Counted from the first letter of the stretch, positions 24,538-34,227 are shown. The stretch is DNA of 45,477 nt from CAZRAL01 sp964598005 (GCA_964598005.1 CAZRAL010000017.1:1-45477); one strand, 5' to 3'. Notes: generated by a model not told the origin, from the letters alone. Numbers and translations are program-made.

Positions 24538-26912
24538 CATTGCTCTCCTTTTAAACGTAATGCATTGGTAATGACCGACGCGGAACTCAAACTCATGGCC
24601 AATGCTGCAATCATGGGTGAAAGCAGCCAGCCGGTTAGCGGATACAGCACCCCTGCGGCCAGGGGCACACCTACCGCGTTGTAGACAAAAGCGAACAGCA
24701 GATTCTGGCGCATATTGCGTATCGTCGCGACCGATAAACTGCGCGCGCGCGCAATACCCCGCAAATCTCCCTTGACCAAGGTAATCTGCGCGCTATTCAA
24801 CGCCACATCGGTGCCGGTACCCATGGCAATCCCGATGTTGGCGCGCGCCAGCGCGGGTGCATCGTTGATGCCATCTCCAGCCATAGCGACAAAGTGCCCT
24901 TCGCTTTGCAGCCTTTCGACCAAAGCCAGCTTTCCGGCCGGAGTAATTTCACCATGCACCTCTTCCAGCCCCAATTCCTTAGCCACTGCGCGCGCCGTAA
25001 TCAATCCATCCCCCGTTGCCATAATGATGCGAATCCCCGCCGCCTGTATGGCGGCCAGCGCTTCTGGCGTACTGGCTTTCAATGGATCGGCAACCGCCAA
25101 CACGCCCGCAAATGTCCCCTCTACAGCAAGATACATGACGCTGGCCCCTTGTTCACGCAAGGCATCGGCTTCGCTCATCAAGCTGCCGGGCTGCACCCGT
25201 TCTTCCTGCATCAATACTGCATTGCCCAGCACTACCCGTTTGCCCGCCACGGTGCCGCGCACACCCATGCCCGTGCTCGATTCAAATTGTGTGGGTTTAT
25301 CCAGCGAAAGCCCGCGCGTGTGGGCTGCGGCCACGATGGCTGCGGCCAAAGGGTGCTCACTGCCCTGATCGAGGCTGGCGGCGAGCTGCAATATCTCATC
25401 CTCGGCAAAACTGGTTGCGGGTAGCGCTTTTGCAAATGTTGGCTTGCCTTCGGTGAGCGTGCCCGTTTTATCAATGATCAGGGTATCGACTTTGCGGAAA
25501 TTTTCGATTGCGGCCGCATCGCGAAATAGCACGCCCTGCGTGGCCCCTTTGCCAGTCGCAACCATGATCGACATGGGTGTAGCCAGCCCCAATGCGCAAG
25601 GGCAGGCGATGATCAGTACGGCCACTGCATTGATGAGGCCAAAGGTCCAGCTGGGTTGCGGCCCCCAGATTCCCCAACCCAGAAAAGTCAGGATCGCCAC
25701 ACCCACAACTGCGATAACAAAATAGCCCGACACCATATCGGCCATACGTTGCATGGGCGCTTTGGAGCGCTGCGCCTGCGCGACCATTTGCACGATCTGC
25801 GCCAGCATGGTTTGCGTGCCGACCTTTTCCGCGCGCATGACCAGACTGCCGCTGGTATTCAACGTTGCACCGATCAAGGTATCGCCCGGCCGCTTGGTTA
25901 CCGGCAGCGGCTCACCCGTCAGCATCGATTCATCCACAGCGCTGGTGCCTTCGGTCACCACGCCATCGACCGGCACTTTTTCCCCGGGCCGTACGCGCAG
26001 TACATCGCCAACATGAACATGCGTCAGCGGAATATCCTCCTCATTACCATCCGCGTTGATACGGCGCGCCATTTTAGGCGCCAACTGTAATAACGAACGG
26101 ATGGCCGCAGAAGTTTGTGTGCGCGCGCGCAACTCCAGAAGTTGCCCCAGCAAAGTAAGCGAAATAATGCCGGCTGCCGCCTCAAAATAAACCGCCACGG
26201 CGCCATGTACAGCAAAAGCAGCAGGGAAAATTTCCGGCGCCACGGTTGCAATGGCGCTGTAAAGAAACGCGGCACTGGTACCGATACCAATCAATGTCCA
26301 CATATTCGGGCTACGATTCAGTAGCGATTGCCAGGCCCGGATAAAAAAGGGCAAACCCGCCCATAAAACAACGGGAAGCGATAGCACCATTTCAATCCAG
26401 TTTTGCGAGGCAGGCGCAAACCAGGCGTAGCCATGCCCCGTCATCGCCAGCCCTACCACCAAAACGGTAAATGGCAATGTTCCCCAAAAGCGGCGCTGAA
26501 AATCGCGCAACTCGTGATTATCTTCCTCTTCCAGATTGGGCATTTCGGGCTCCAGCGCCATGCCGCACTGGGGGCAAAGGCCCGGCCCAATTTGCCGCAC
26601 TTCAGGGTGCATCGGGCAGGTGTACATGGCCGCTTTGTCTGCCGCATTTGTCGGCGCGGCCTCAGGCGGTCGCGCATCCCGGTTCAGGTACAACGCAGGA
26701 TTGGCCGTAAATTTTTCGACACACCGATGACTGCAAAAATAATAAGTCACATCTGCATGAACCGCAGACTTTTCCGGGTTTGCTGCTACTTTCATCCCGC
26801 ACACCGGATCGGTATAAGGTTTTTCTGCTAATGGGAGTGGGGAAGCAGACCCTTGTCCGCAGCAGCTATGTGCCTGTGACTTGCTCCCAGCCTGATCATG
26901 ATGTGTGTGCAT
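24537..26912 (-). CDS. copA: Copper-exporting P1B-type ATPase
   Basis: About 791 residues. The N-terminal part has a His-rich start (HTHHDQAG), a CC pair (SCCGQG), a YHS domain (DPVCGMKVAANP with FCSHRC) and a heavy-metal-binding domain (YTCPMHPEVRQIGPGLCPQCG). Eight membrane helices follow. The transport motif is IACPCALGLATP, the phosphorylation site DKTGTLTEG, the P1B HP pair is in GSEHPLAAA, and the hinge is AMAGDGINDAPALA. CPC and the YHS/HMBD arrangement indicate Cu(I) export. The ATG at 26912 is preferred over a TTG at 26930. It is followed by the small periplasmic protein. Confidence 0.95.
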   Translation of the reverse strand: MHTHHDQAGSKSQAHSCCGQGSASPLPLAEKPYTDPVCGMKVAANPEKSAVHADVTYYFCSHRCVEKFTANPALYLNRDARPPEAAPTNAADKAAMYTCPMHPEVRQIGPGLCPQCGMALEPEMPNLEEEDNHELRDFQRRFWGTLPFTVLVVGLAMTGHGYAWFAPASQNWIEMVLSLPVVLWAGLPFFIRAWQSLLNRSPNMWTLIGIGTSAAFLYSAIATVAPEIFPAAFAVHGAVAVYFEAAAGIISLTLLGQLLELRARTQTSAAIRSLLQLAPKMARRINADGNEEDIPLTHVHVGDVLRVRPGEKVPVDGVVTEGTSAVDESMLTGEPLPVTKRPGDTLIGATLNTSGSLVMRAEKVGTQTMLAQIVQMVAQAQRSKAPMQRMADMVSGYFVIAVVGVAILTFLGWGIWGPQPSWTFGLINAVAVLIIACPCALGLATPMSIMVATGKGATQGVLFRDAAAIENFRKVDTLIIDKTGTLTEGKPTFAKALPATSFAEDEILQLAASLDQGSEHPLAAAIVAAAHTRGLSLDKPTQFESSTGMGVRGTVAGKRVVLGNAVLMQEERVQPGSLMSEADALREQGASVMYLAVEGTFAGVLAVADPLKASTPEALAAIQAAGIRIIMATGDGLITARAVAKELGLEEVHGEITPAGKLALVERLQSEGHFVAMAGDGINDAPALARANIGIAMGTGTDVALNSAQITLVKGDLRGIARARSLSVATIRNMRQNLLFAFVYNAVGVPLAAGVLYPLTGWLLSPMIAALAMSLSSASVITNALRLKGEQ

Positions 26913-26998
26913 AGTTTTTCTTTGTGCCAAATTTTTAATCGCGCTATTTTGTGATTTCGATTTTGGTCACGGTAAATTTTCCATTGATTTTTTCTTTA

Positions 26999-27028
26999 AT
27001 AAAAAACGGGGCCATATTAATGGCCCCG
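26999..27028 (-). terminator. Intrinsic terminator after the fibronectin-III-like gene
   Basis: A perfect 9-bp stem, CGGGGCCAT (27007-27015) with ATGGCCCCG (27020-27028), encloses loop ATTA. On the minus strand a run of six T follows (27001-27006). It lies 34 bases past the stop of the gene at 27062-28501. Confidence 0.9.
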
Positions 27029-27061
27029 CTGAGGGTTGATACAAAGCGCCAATATAATTTC

Positions 27062-28501
27062 TCAAAATGGCAAACTAACCTTGGTCCATGTTGCTGCACC
27101 GGTGCCAACTTTGTTGGTCGCAGTAACAGAGCAATGGTAGGATTTTCCATTGGTAAGTCCCCTTACCGTCAACGGGCTGGTTAAAGCACTGGCTTTGACG
27201 TTGCCACAGACTGCTTGGTATCCCGTGATCGGTGAACCGCCGTTGGTGGTCGATTTAAACGATAATGTTGCTGTTTTATTGCTTCCCTTTGCGCCAGTAA
27301 TTACGACTGCTCCGGGCACGGTAACCGGCACGGGCAGGCTAACTTTAACTGATACAGGCGCGCTAGCCCCCACCTTGTTAATCGCGGTAATAGCACAGTC
27401 GTAGGATTTTCCATTGGTCAAACCTTTCACGGTTAGGGAGTTGGTTGTCCCGCTTGCTTTGACATTGTCACAAACCGCCTGGTATCCCGTGATCGGTGAA
27501 CCACCATTGCTACCAGACTTGAACGCAAGGGTTACCGCTTTATTTCCCGGGGTGACTTTTTCGACCGTTACTGCACCCGGAACGCTAGCCTTTGGCAGGA
27601 TTGCAGGCAGTACAACACTAACCGTTGTGGCGTGACCGGTACCGACTTTATTGGAGGCTGCGACTGAGCAGATATAGTATTTGCCATTGGTCAACCCTCT
27701 AACCGTCAACGGGCTGGCGGGGCCATATACTGTACTGGCGCCTGGGCAAGAAGCCTGATAGCCAAGAATTGGCGAACCGCCATCGTTATCCGGCATGAAT
27801 GCAATCGTTACTGATTGATCTCCTGGCGTAACTTTTTCGATCAGCAACGCACCCGGAGAGCTAATCGGCTTGGTACTGGTCTCGACAGGCCGCTGTGGTG
27901 TGGGTATCTCATTCACACAAATTCCTTCGTGGCTGATGCAGCCGGACAAGTACGTCAATCGACCGCGCGCTATAATACCGCCATTAGATGATCCTCCAGA
28001 TGGCCATCTAAGTTGCAGGAAAGCATTATGACCAGTGAAATGGTTCAAACTAAGATTGGGGCCAGGAAGTGCAAGGCTGTTAAAGGCCGTTTTATTCAAA
28101 TCCTGTAAAACGAGTTCTGCTATAATAAATTGTTTATCATTAAGTGTTATTTCATCGAAAACGCCCGAAACCAGATTAGTTTGAAGTACAAACATGTTGC
28201 CCGGTCCCGTGCTCTGCGATGGATAGTCATAAAGAATGATTCCTCCTGATTTGTGGCCTAATTTCACATCAACGTTTAGGTTAAAACGCTTAAATTTATA
28301 ATCACCACGATTTGCTTGCGATGGCGAATTTAATGGCTGGATTTCATCGTAGGTAAATTGGCCAAAAAACATCCCTTGAGGATGAACCAGCCCGAATTGC
28401 TCTTCTATGAAGCCTCTAAATTCATACGTTATTTCTGCCGTTGCCGCGCCAGAAAAAATGACGCAAAAAGCAAATGCTGGAAAAATTCGAGCTATTTTCA
28501 T
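27062..28501 (-). CDS. Secreted protein with three fibronectin type III-like repeats
   Basis: A 479-residue protein. A signal peptide (about 1-22, cleaved after ATA) is followed by an unrecognised beta-rich domain of ~180 residues that looks like a surface or extracellular domain (FRGFIEEQFGLVHPQG). A linker leads to three FN3-like repeats at about 220-305, 306-392 and 393-479. Each has GGSPITGYQA (or GGSPILGYQA), a cysteine, LTVRGLTNGKSY and a C-SVTATNKVG strand. The repeats are so alike at DNA level that recent internal duplication is likely. A clear ribosome site (AAGGGAGA) precedes the ATG. Function is unknown; adhesion or polymer binding is possible. Confidence 0.82.
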   Translation of the reverse strand: MKIARIFPAFAFCVIFSGAATAEITYEFRGFIEEQFGLVHPQGMFFGQFTYDEIQPLNSPSQANRGDYKFKRFNLNVDVKLGHKSGGIILYDYPSQSTGPGNMFVLQTNLVSGVFDEITLNDKQFIIAELVLQDLNKTAFNSLALPGPNLSLNHFTGHNAFLQLRWPSGGSSNGGIIARGRLTYLSGCISHEGICVNEIPTPQRPVETSTKPISSPGALLIEKVTPGDQSVTIAFMPDNDGGSPILGYQASCPGASTVYGPASPLTVRGLTNGKYYICSVAASNKVGTGHATTVSVVLPAILPKASVPGAVTVEKVTPGNKAVTLAFKSGSNGGSPITGYQAVCDNVKASGTTNSLTVKGLTNGKSYDCAITAINKVGASAPVSVKVSLPVPVTVPGAVVITGAKGSNKTATLSFKSTTNGGSPITGYQAVCGNVKASALTSPLTVRGLTNGKSYHCSVTATNKVGTGAATWTKVSLPF

Positions 28502-28605
28502 TTGAATCTCCCTTATTGAAACGTTTTTCTAATTGTCCTACTCGGTTCTGGCAATAGTGGAGTGGACTCACATGGACGTAGGAAAGAATAACAAAAAATG
28601 GGGGG

Positions 28606-28648
28606 GAAGCAAACTTTTTTTGTTAACACTTTTTTTGTTAAGTGTTAA
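28606..28648. repeat. AT-rich tandem/palindromic sequence
   Basis: Two tandem units of the form ACTTTTTTTGTTAA are followed by GTGTTAA. TTAACACTT (28623-28631) and AAGTGTTAA (28640-28648) form a palindrome. It lies between the divergent FN3-like gene start and the stop of the FadN-like gene. It lacks a T-run in the orientation needed to terminate the FadN-like gene. Confidence 0.5.
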
Positions 28649-28673
28649 TTGTTCGTCCCATATCAAGTTTTTA

Positions 28674-31067
28674 TCAATTCCGCAGCGGCTTACCATTCTT
28701 CAGCATGTAAGCAATCCGCTCCTGCGTTTTAGGCATTTTCGCCAGTTCGACAAAATGCCGACGCTCCAGATCGAGCATCCATTTTTCATCGACCAGCGAA
28801 CCGGGGTCAACCATGCCGCCGCACAATACTTCCGCCACGCGCGAACTGACTTCGTAGTCATGCTCGGAAATAAAGCCGCCCTCTTTCATGTTGATCAGCA
28901 TCATTTTCAGCGTGGCCACACCGGTATGCCCCGCCACCGGGAACGGAGCCGCAGACAACGGTGGGCGATAGGCCGATTCACCCAATGCGCGTGCCTGTTG
29001 TAGTGCCACATACAGCAATTCGTCTTTATTGAAAACGATGCTGTCGCTTTCGCGTAAAAATCCCATTTCCTTGGCGTGCGCCGCGCTGGTCGAGACCTCG
29101 CCCATGGCGATGTGTTTGAATATTTTTTGCAGTGCGGGCATCAGGTCGCCACCCTGCGCGGCCGTGGCGATGCGTAACGCCCATTCCTTGCACCCCGCAC
29201 CGGCAGGCAGTAGTCCGACCCCGGCTTCAACCAGCCCGATGTAGCTTTCGCTGTGCGCCACCGTACGCGTGCAATGCATAACAAATTCGCAACCGCCGCC
29301 CAGTGCCAAACCATCGACCGCCGCGACCGTGGGTATCTGCGCGTGTTTCAGGCGCATCGAGGTGGCCTGAAATTTAGCGACCATCGCTTCAAATTCGGCC
29401 AACCGATTGGCCTGCAATGCTTCCAGTGCTTTCACCAGATTGGCGCCCACCGCAAAGGGAGCCGGATGCCAGATCACCAACGCTTTGCATTGGGCTTCGG
29501 CCAGATCCAACGCCTGATGCACGCCTTCGAGCACTTCTTCGCCCAGCGAATGCATTTTCGATTTGAAGGAGACGATGGCGACATCTTCAAAACCCTTGTG
29601 CGTCCATACGCGCACGCCATCGTTATCGAGCAGCGTTGTGCCGGCTTGCGCGGGTGTGGGCATTTTTTCGCCGCGCAGCGCATCGGGAAATAATTGGCGC
29701 TGATACACCGGCAACGTGGAGCGCGGCACCCACTGGCCGCTGGCGGCGGAGTAGGAGCCTTGCGGTGAATGCACCCCGGCGTTGTCCTTGACCGGCCCTG
29801 TATTGACCCAATCCGGCAGCGGCGCTTTCGACATGGTTTTACCGGCGGCGATGTCTTCGGCGATCCATGCGGCGATTTGCGCCCAGCCCGCAGCCTGCCA
29901 GGTTTCGAAAGGGCCCATGGCCCAGCCGAAGCCCCAGCGAATGGCGAAATCGATGTCGCGCGCGCTGTGCGCGATGTCTTTCAGTTGCACGGCGCTGTAG
30001 TGCCACACGTCACGGAATATCGCCCACAAAAATTGCGCCTGCGGGTTGGCACTGGCGCGCAGCGCGGCGATTTGCTCGACAGGATTTTTGATTTTAAGCA
30101 TGGCAGCGACCTCGTCGTCCACCTTGCCGGCTGCGGGCCGATAATCCTGCGCGGCCAGATCCAGCACCAGAATGTCCTTGCCTTTTTTCATGAAGATGCC
30201 GGCTTTGGTTTTCTGCCCCAGCGCGCCTTTGCCGATCAACGCCTGCAACCAGGCCGGGCTTTGATAGTGCGCATGCCAGGGGTCGCTGGGGAGATTGTCG
30301 TGCAGCGTTTTGATGGTGAGCGCCAGCGTATCCAGCCCGACGACATCCGAAGTGCGATAGGTGGCGCTCTTGGCGCGACCGATGGCCGGGCCGGTTAGCG
30401 CATCCACTACGTCGAAGCCCAGTTTAAAAGCCTGCGTGTGATGCATGGCTGCGACGATCGAGAAGACACCGATGCGGTTGGCCACAAAATTCGGGGTGTC
30501 CTTGGCGCGCACGACACCTTTGCCCACAGTGGTGGTCAAAAACGTTTCCAGTTGATCCAGAATTCCGGGTTCGGTCGCCGCGGTCGGAATCAATTCCACC
30601 AGCCGCATGTAACGCGGCGGATTGAAAAAGTGAATGCCGCAAAAGCGGTGGCGCAAGGCTTCGGGAAAAACCTTGCTCAACTCGGTGATCGAAAGACCGG
30701 ACGTATTCGAGGCGAAGATGGCTTGTTTGCTGATGAAGGGCGCCACTTTTTCATACAGCGATTTCTTCCAGTCCATGCGTTCGGAAATCGCTTCGATCAC
30801 CAGATCGCAATCGCGCAGCCATTCGAGGTTGTCGTCGTAGTTAGCCTGCGTGATTTGTGCCGCTTTGGATTTCACTACGAAAGGATCGGGCGAGAGTTTC
30901 AGCAAACCATCGATGGCTTTGGCGACGATGGCGTTTTTTGGCCCTTCTTTGGCGGGCAGGTCGAACAAAATGGTTTTGACGTTAGCATTGGTGAGATGCG
31001 CGGCGATTTGCGCGCCCATGACACCTGCGCCCAGTACAGCGACCTTGCGAATGGAAAATTGACTCAC
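28674..31067 (-). CDS. FadN-like 3-hydroxyacyl-CoA dehydrogenase / enoyl-CoA hydratase fusion
   Basis: About 797 residues of beta-oxidation enzyme. The dehydrogenase is N-terminal, with the NAD-binding motif VAVLGAGVMGAQIAAHL, the catalytic-region FCGIHFFNPPRYMRLVELI, and a long C-terminal dehydrogenase part. The enoyl-CoA hydratase/isomerase domain is at the C-terminus (VDGLALGGGCEFVMHCTRTVA with LVEAGVGLLPAGAGC). This domain order is the reverse of E. coli FadB and matches FadN-type proteins. The start is GTG at 31067 (MSQFSIRKVAV), with CAGGAG upstream. It acts with the downstream-strand thioesterase and acyl-CoA ligase in fatty-acid degradation; no thiolase or acyl-CoA dehydrogenase is in the window. 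Confidence 0.93.
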   Translation of the reverse strand: MSQFSIRKVAVLGAGVMGAQIAAHLTNANVKTILFDLPAKEGPKNAIVAKAIDGLLKLSPDPFVVKSKAAQITQANYDDNLEWLRDCDLVIEAISERMDWKKSLYEKVAPFISKQAIFASNTSGLSITELSKVFPEALRHRFCGIHFFNPPRYMRLVELIPTAATEPGILDQLETFLTTTVGKGVVRAKDTPNFVANRIGVFSIVAAMHHTQAFKLGFDVVDALTGPAIGRAKSATYRTSDVVGLDTLALTIKTLHDNLPSDPWHAHYQSPAWLQALIGKGALGQKTKAGIFMKKGKDILVLDLAAQDYRPAAGKVDDEVAAMLKIKNPVEQIAALRASANPQAQFLWAIFRDVWHYSAVQLKDIAHSARDIDFAIRWGFGWAMGPFETWQAAGWAQIAAWIAEDIAAGKTMSKAPLPDWVNTGPVKDNAGVHSPQGSYSAASGQWVPRSTLPVYQRQLFPDALRGEKMPTPAQAGTTLLDNDGVRVWTHKGFEDVAIVSFKSKMHSLGEEVLEGVHQALDLAEAQCKALVIWHPAPFAVGANLVKALEALQANRLAEFEAMVAKFQATSMRLKHAQIPTVAAVDGLALGGGCEFVMHCTRTVAHSESYIGLVEAGVGLLPAGAGCKEWALRIATAAQGGDLMPALQKIFKHIAMGEVSTSAAHAKEMGFLRESDSIVFNKDELLYVALQQARALGESAYRPPLSAAPFPVAGHTGVATLKMMLINMKEGGFISEHDYEVSSRVAEVLCGGMVDPGSLVDEKWMLDLERRHFVELAKMPKTQERIAYMLKNGKPLRN

Positions 31068-31127
31068 GTTAGACTCCTGTGGTGTGTTTGATGCAATAAA
31101 TTTATAAATGCAAACCTCATACTGATT

Positions 31128-31228
31128 TTTGTCATTCCGAGGAGCTTGCGACGAGGAATCTGCTGTTGATGTTTTTTCTCTGTACAAGCAGATTCCTCAC
31201 CGCAAACTGCGCGGTTCGGAATGACAAA
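31128..31228. repeat. Palindromic repeat of the CATTCCGAG type
   Basis: The outer arms are TTTGTCATTCCGA (31128-31140) and TCGGAATGACAAA (31216-31228). The inner arms are GAGGAATCTGCT (31153-31164) and AGCAGATTCCTC (31187-31198). The element forms one long cruciform-capable structure in the gap between the thioesterase and the FadN-like gene. Repeats with this wording are widespread in bacteria; the type is known, its function is not. The rest of 31068-31320 holds no gene. Confidence 0.8.
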
Positions 31229-31320
31229 TTATTCCATTTCCAAATCAGACACTGAGCACAGAATCAGTCTTGACTGAAAATAGAATGGACAACGTATATT
31301 CAGAGATACTTTGGCCATGA

Positions 31321-31719
31321 TTAAATCGGCACTGGTCGCGGTTTACGCTCATCATCGATGGCCACATAGGTTAATTGCGCCTCGGTCACTTTCACGACCT
31401 CTGTGCCAAAGCGATGCCGTTGTGCAAAGACTTCGACATCCACCGTGATCGACGTGCGTCCGGTTTTTAGCACGCGCGCATAAAAACTGACCAGGTCGCC
31501 CACGAACACCGGCTCTTTGAAAACGAAGGAATTGACCGCCACGGTCACGACCTTGCCTAACGCACGTTCGGTCGCGGCCACGCTGCCCGCCAGGTCTACC
31601 TGCGCCATGACCCAGCCGCCGAAAATGGTGCCGTGCGCATTGGTATCCGCCGGCATGGGGATGATGCGCAGAACCGGTATGCGATCTGTAGGCAGGGTAA
31701 CGACATTATCAAGCGCCAT
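31321..31719 (-). CDS. Hotdog-fold acyl-CoA thioesterase (YciA-like)
   Basis: A 132-residue single-hotdog thioesterase that hydrolyses acyl-CoA to free acid and CoA. The catalytic block is MPADTNAHGTIFGGWVMAQVD, almost the YciA consensus, with the nearby DLAGSVAATERALGKVVTVAV helix. VFVGDLVSFYARVLKTGRTS and VDVEVFAQR follow in the usual order. It lies 21 bases after the acyl-CoA ligase gene on the same strand, so both probably belong to one fatty-acid operon. Confidence 0.93.
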   Translation of the reverse strand: MALDNVVTLPTDRIPVLRIIPMPADTNAHGTIFGGWVMAQVDLAGSVAATERALGKVVTVAVNSFVFKEPVFVGDLVSFYARVLKTGRTSITVDVEVFAQRHRFGTEVVKVTEAQLTYVAIDDERKPRPVPI

Positions 31720-31740
31720 TTTTACAACCTCTATTTGTAT

Positions 31741-33573
31741 TCACAGCTTATGCCCCTTGTACATCTCCTCGATGGCTGACGCATATTTCTGAAAGATCAC
31801 GTTACGTTTCAATTTCAGCGTCGGCGTCACCAGCCCGTTATCGATGGTCCATTTTTCTTTGGCCACGGTGATTTTGCGAACCTGGGCATAACCAGGAAAA
31901 TCCTTGATCAATTTATTGATGCGTTGTAGCAGAAATTTTTGCGCTTTTTCCTTATCTGCACCTTGCTCCGCAATACGCGGATCGATTTTGTTTTCAGCGG
32001 CCACGCGTGCCCAGGTTTCGTCACTCAACACCACCAGCGCGGAAAGATAGGGCATGCCCTCGCCATAAACCAGCACCTGCTCAAATAACGGGTCGAGCTG
32101 GATGGCGAGTTCCATATCCACGGGCGGGATTTTTTCGCCATTACCCATGACAATAATTTCCTTCAGCCGCCCGGTGATGCGCACGAAACCCTGAGCATCG
32201 ATCTGCACCTGATCGCCGGTATTCAGCCAGCCGTCTTCAGACAGCACCGCGTGCGTGGCCTCCGGGTTATTCCAGTAACCCAGCATGACGTTAGGCCCCT
32301 GCGCCAGCAGCGCGCCTTGTTCATTGACTTTCAGCGTGACCCCCGGCACCGCCAGCCCTACTGTGGCGGGATTGTTTTTTTCCAGCAGGTTCACCGTGAG
32401 CAAAGGCGAGGCTTCCGATAAGCCGTAACCCTGGCAAATCGGCAGCCCCAGTCCAACGAATACTTTGGCCACCGCAGGCGACAACGCCGCACCGCCAGAA
32501 ATGGCGACGCGTAATTTTCCACCCATGCGCGCCAGAATTTTATCCGCCACCAGTTTTTTAAGCAGCGGCCAGAGAAGAAACGAGGGCTTCCACGGCCCGC
32601 GGCCCTGCTCGTACTCGAATTTCGCCCAACCTGTTTCCACTGTCAAGGCGAATAATTTTTGCTTGAACGGCGAGGTCTTTTTCAATTGCTCATGGATAGC
32701 GGCGAGAAAACGCTCAAAAATACGCGGCACTGAAAACATGACGCTGGGCTGGACAATACGAAAATCTTCCGCAATCAACGCGATCGAACGCGAAAAAACG
32801 ATCGATGCTCCCGATACCATATTCAAGTAGTAGTCACAGGTGCGTTCGAACATATGTGACAGCGGCAGAAAAGACAGGAAAACATCTTCTGGATAAATAT
32901 CGAATACACATAGCCCGGATTGCACATTGGCCAACATGTTGCGATGCGAGAGCATCACGCCCTTGGGTTTGCCGGTGGTGCCACTGGTATAAACGATGGT
33001 GGCCAGATCGTTGCCCGTAGCAGATGATCGTTCGTGTGTTCCGGCTTCGGCGGGCAACCAGCTATCCAGCGTTTGCAGGCGCGGTTCATCGGCATCGGTG
33101 ACTGGTTTCACGGTGAGAATGCGCTTCAATGTGCCTAATTGATCGCGCACCGTTTTCAGACGTTTCCAGTGTTCCTCGCCATCGATCACAATCATTTTTA
33201 CATTGGCATCGTTCAAAACAAAGGCCACACTGTCAGGACGGTCATCGACGAACAGCGGCACCACCACCAGCCCCTGCGCGTAGGTGGCTTGATCCATCAT
33301 CACCCAGTTGACGCTGTTTTTCAGCATGATGGCGATGCGGTCGCTGGGCTGCAATCCTTCGCGGCGCAAGCCCTCGCGCGCACGGGCCACGAGATCGCCG
33401 ATTTCGCGCCAGTTGACGCTTTTCCAGGTTTTTGAAACGGCATCGAATTCGCGGTAGGCCGCCGCGTTGGGAGAGGTGCGGCAACGCAGTGCAAACACGT
33501 CGGCAATGGTCGCCGATTCGTCAAAAATCAGATAACGCGTTCCGCGACGGTTTTCAAGAACGGAGCCTGTCAA
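31741..33573 (-). CDS. Long-chain acyl-CoA ligase (AMP-binding family)
   Basis: A 610-residue adenylate-forming enzyme that activates fatty acids with ATP and CoA. The P-loop-like motif is TIVYTSGTTGKPKGVMLSHRNM, and the A5-type motif is GYGLSEASPLLTVN. The hinge motif WLNTGDQVQIDAQGFVRITGRLKEIIVM contains the conserved D and R-LK-x-I. The C-terminal lysine region follows. The length and the ANNEALING-like N-terminal insert (SFLPLSHMFERTCDYYL) match the long-chain fatty acid:CoA ligase group. Confidence 0.93.
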   Translation of the reverse strand: MTGSVLENRRGTRYLIFDESATIADVFALRCRTSPNAAAYREFDAVSKTWKSVNWREIGDLVARAREGLRREGLQPSDRIAIMLKNSVNWVMMDQATYAQGLVVVPLFVDDRPDSVAFVLNDANVKMIVIDGEEHWKRLKTVRDQLGTLKRILTVKPVTDADEPRLQTLDSWLPAEAGTHERSSATGNDLATIVYTSGTTGKPKGVMLSHRNMLANVQSGLCVFDIYPEDVFLSFLPLSHMFERTCDYYLNMVSGASIVFSRSIALIAEDFRIVQPSVMFSVPRIFERFLAAIHEQLKKTSPFKQKLFALTVETGWAKFEYEQGRGPWKPSFLLWPLLKKLVADKILARMGGKLRVAISGGAALSPAVAKVFVGLGLPICQGYGLSEASPLLTVNLLEKNNPATVGLAVPGVTLKVNEQGALLAQGPNVMLGYWNNPEATHAVLSEDGWLNTGDQVQIDAQGFVRITGRLKEIIVMGNGEKIPPVDMELAIQLDPLFEQVLVYGEGMPYLSALVVLSDETWARVAAENKIDPRIAEQGADKEKAQKFLLQRINKLIKDFPGYAQVRKITVAKEKWTIDNGLVTPTLKLKRNVIFQKYASAIEEMYKGHKL

Positions 33574-33716
33574 TCGAATTCTCCTGCGAACTGTTTATTG
33601 CCGTACGCATCAATGAGTGCATGCGACGTCAGCGTTTTTTGAAGGTGCTTGCAAAATTATACGTGGACCTGAAGTTTTCCAGTGTCTTCCAAAAATGATT
33701 GCAGAATGGGTAGCAT

Positions 33717-34202
33717 TTACTTCGGAGCCGGAGCTTTTTCCAATCCCTTAATTAGATTGCCTACTTTAATTTTATGTGCGGTAAACCAGCCCGTGTTCAT
33801 TTCAAGCGCGTAACGCGCCGGACCAGCGGACTGATGCGAGGTTTCGGTTTGCGGTTGCATCTCATGAATGCTCAGGATTTCACCTTTTTCATCGATGAAG
33901 GCGACTGACAGCGGCAGCAGAGTATTGCGCATCCACATTGCGTGATAACCGCGCTGCGGAAAAACGAACAGCATGCCTTCGTTCTTGCCCATTTTTTGCC
34001 GCCACATCATACCGACTTGACGGGTTGCATCGGTCGCTGCCACTTCGGCATTGATGGATTGCCCGCCAGCATGCAAGACGATCACAGGTAACTTTGGCTG
34101 CGGCTGATCGATCCCGGTCTGGGTAGGGGCTGCATGTAAGCCAGATGCAGCAGCCAGAGCAAAGAAGAAGACACTGCAAAAAATCCTGCGCGTGGAGAAC
34201 AT
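33717..34202 (-). CDS. DUF192-family exported protein
   Basis: About 161 residues. A signal peptide (FSTRRIFCSVFFFALAAASG, cleaved near HAA) leads to a DUF192 domain: VEVAATDATRQVGMMWR-type sequence (AEVAATDATRQVGMMWR), GMLFVFPQRGYHAMWMRNTLLPLSVAFID and ALEMNTGWFTAHKIKVGN. Proteins of this family are small beta-rich secreted proteins of unknown function. The ATG at 34202 has AAGGA at proper distance. It starts within 26 bases of the dut stop on the same strand. Confidence 0.9.
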   Translation of the reverse strand: MFSTRRIFCSVFFFALAAASGLHAAPTQTGIDQPQPKLPVIVLHAGGQSINAEVAATDATRQVGMMWRQKMGKNEGMLFVFPQRGYHAMWMRNTLLPLSVAFIDEKGEILSIHEMQPQTETSHQSAGPARYALEMNTGWFTAHKIKVGNLIKGLEKAPAPK

Positions 34203-34227
34203 AAGAAAAGTCCTTGCAAAAGAATTG

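Noticed and set aside
28606..28648. AT-rich palindrome as terminator of the FadN-like gene
   Set aside because: No T-run on the needed strand; kept only as a repeat.
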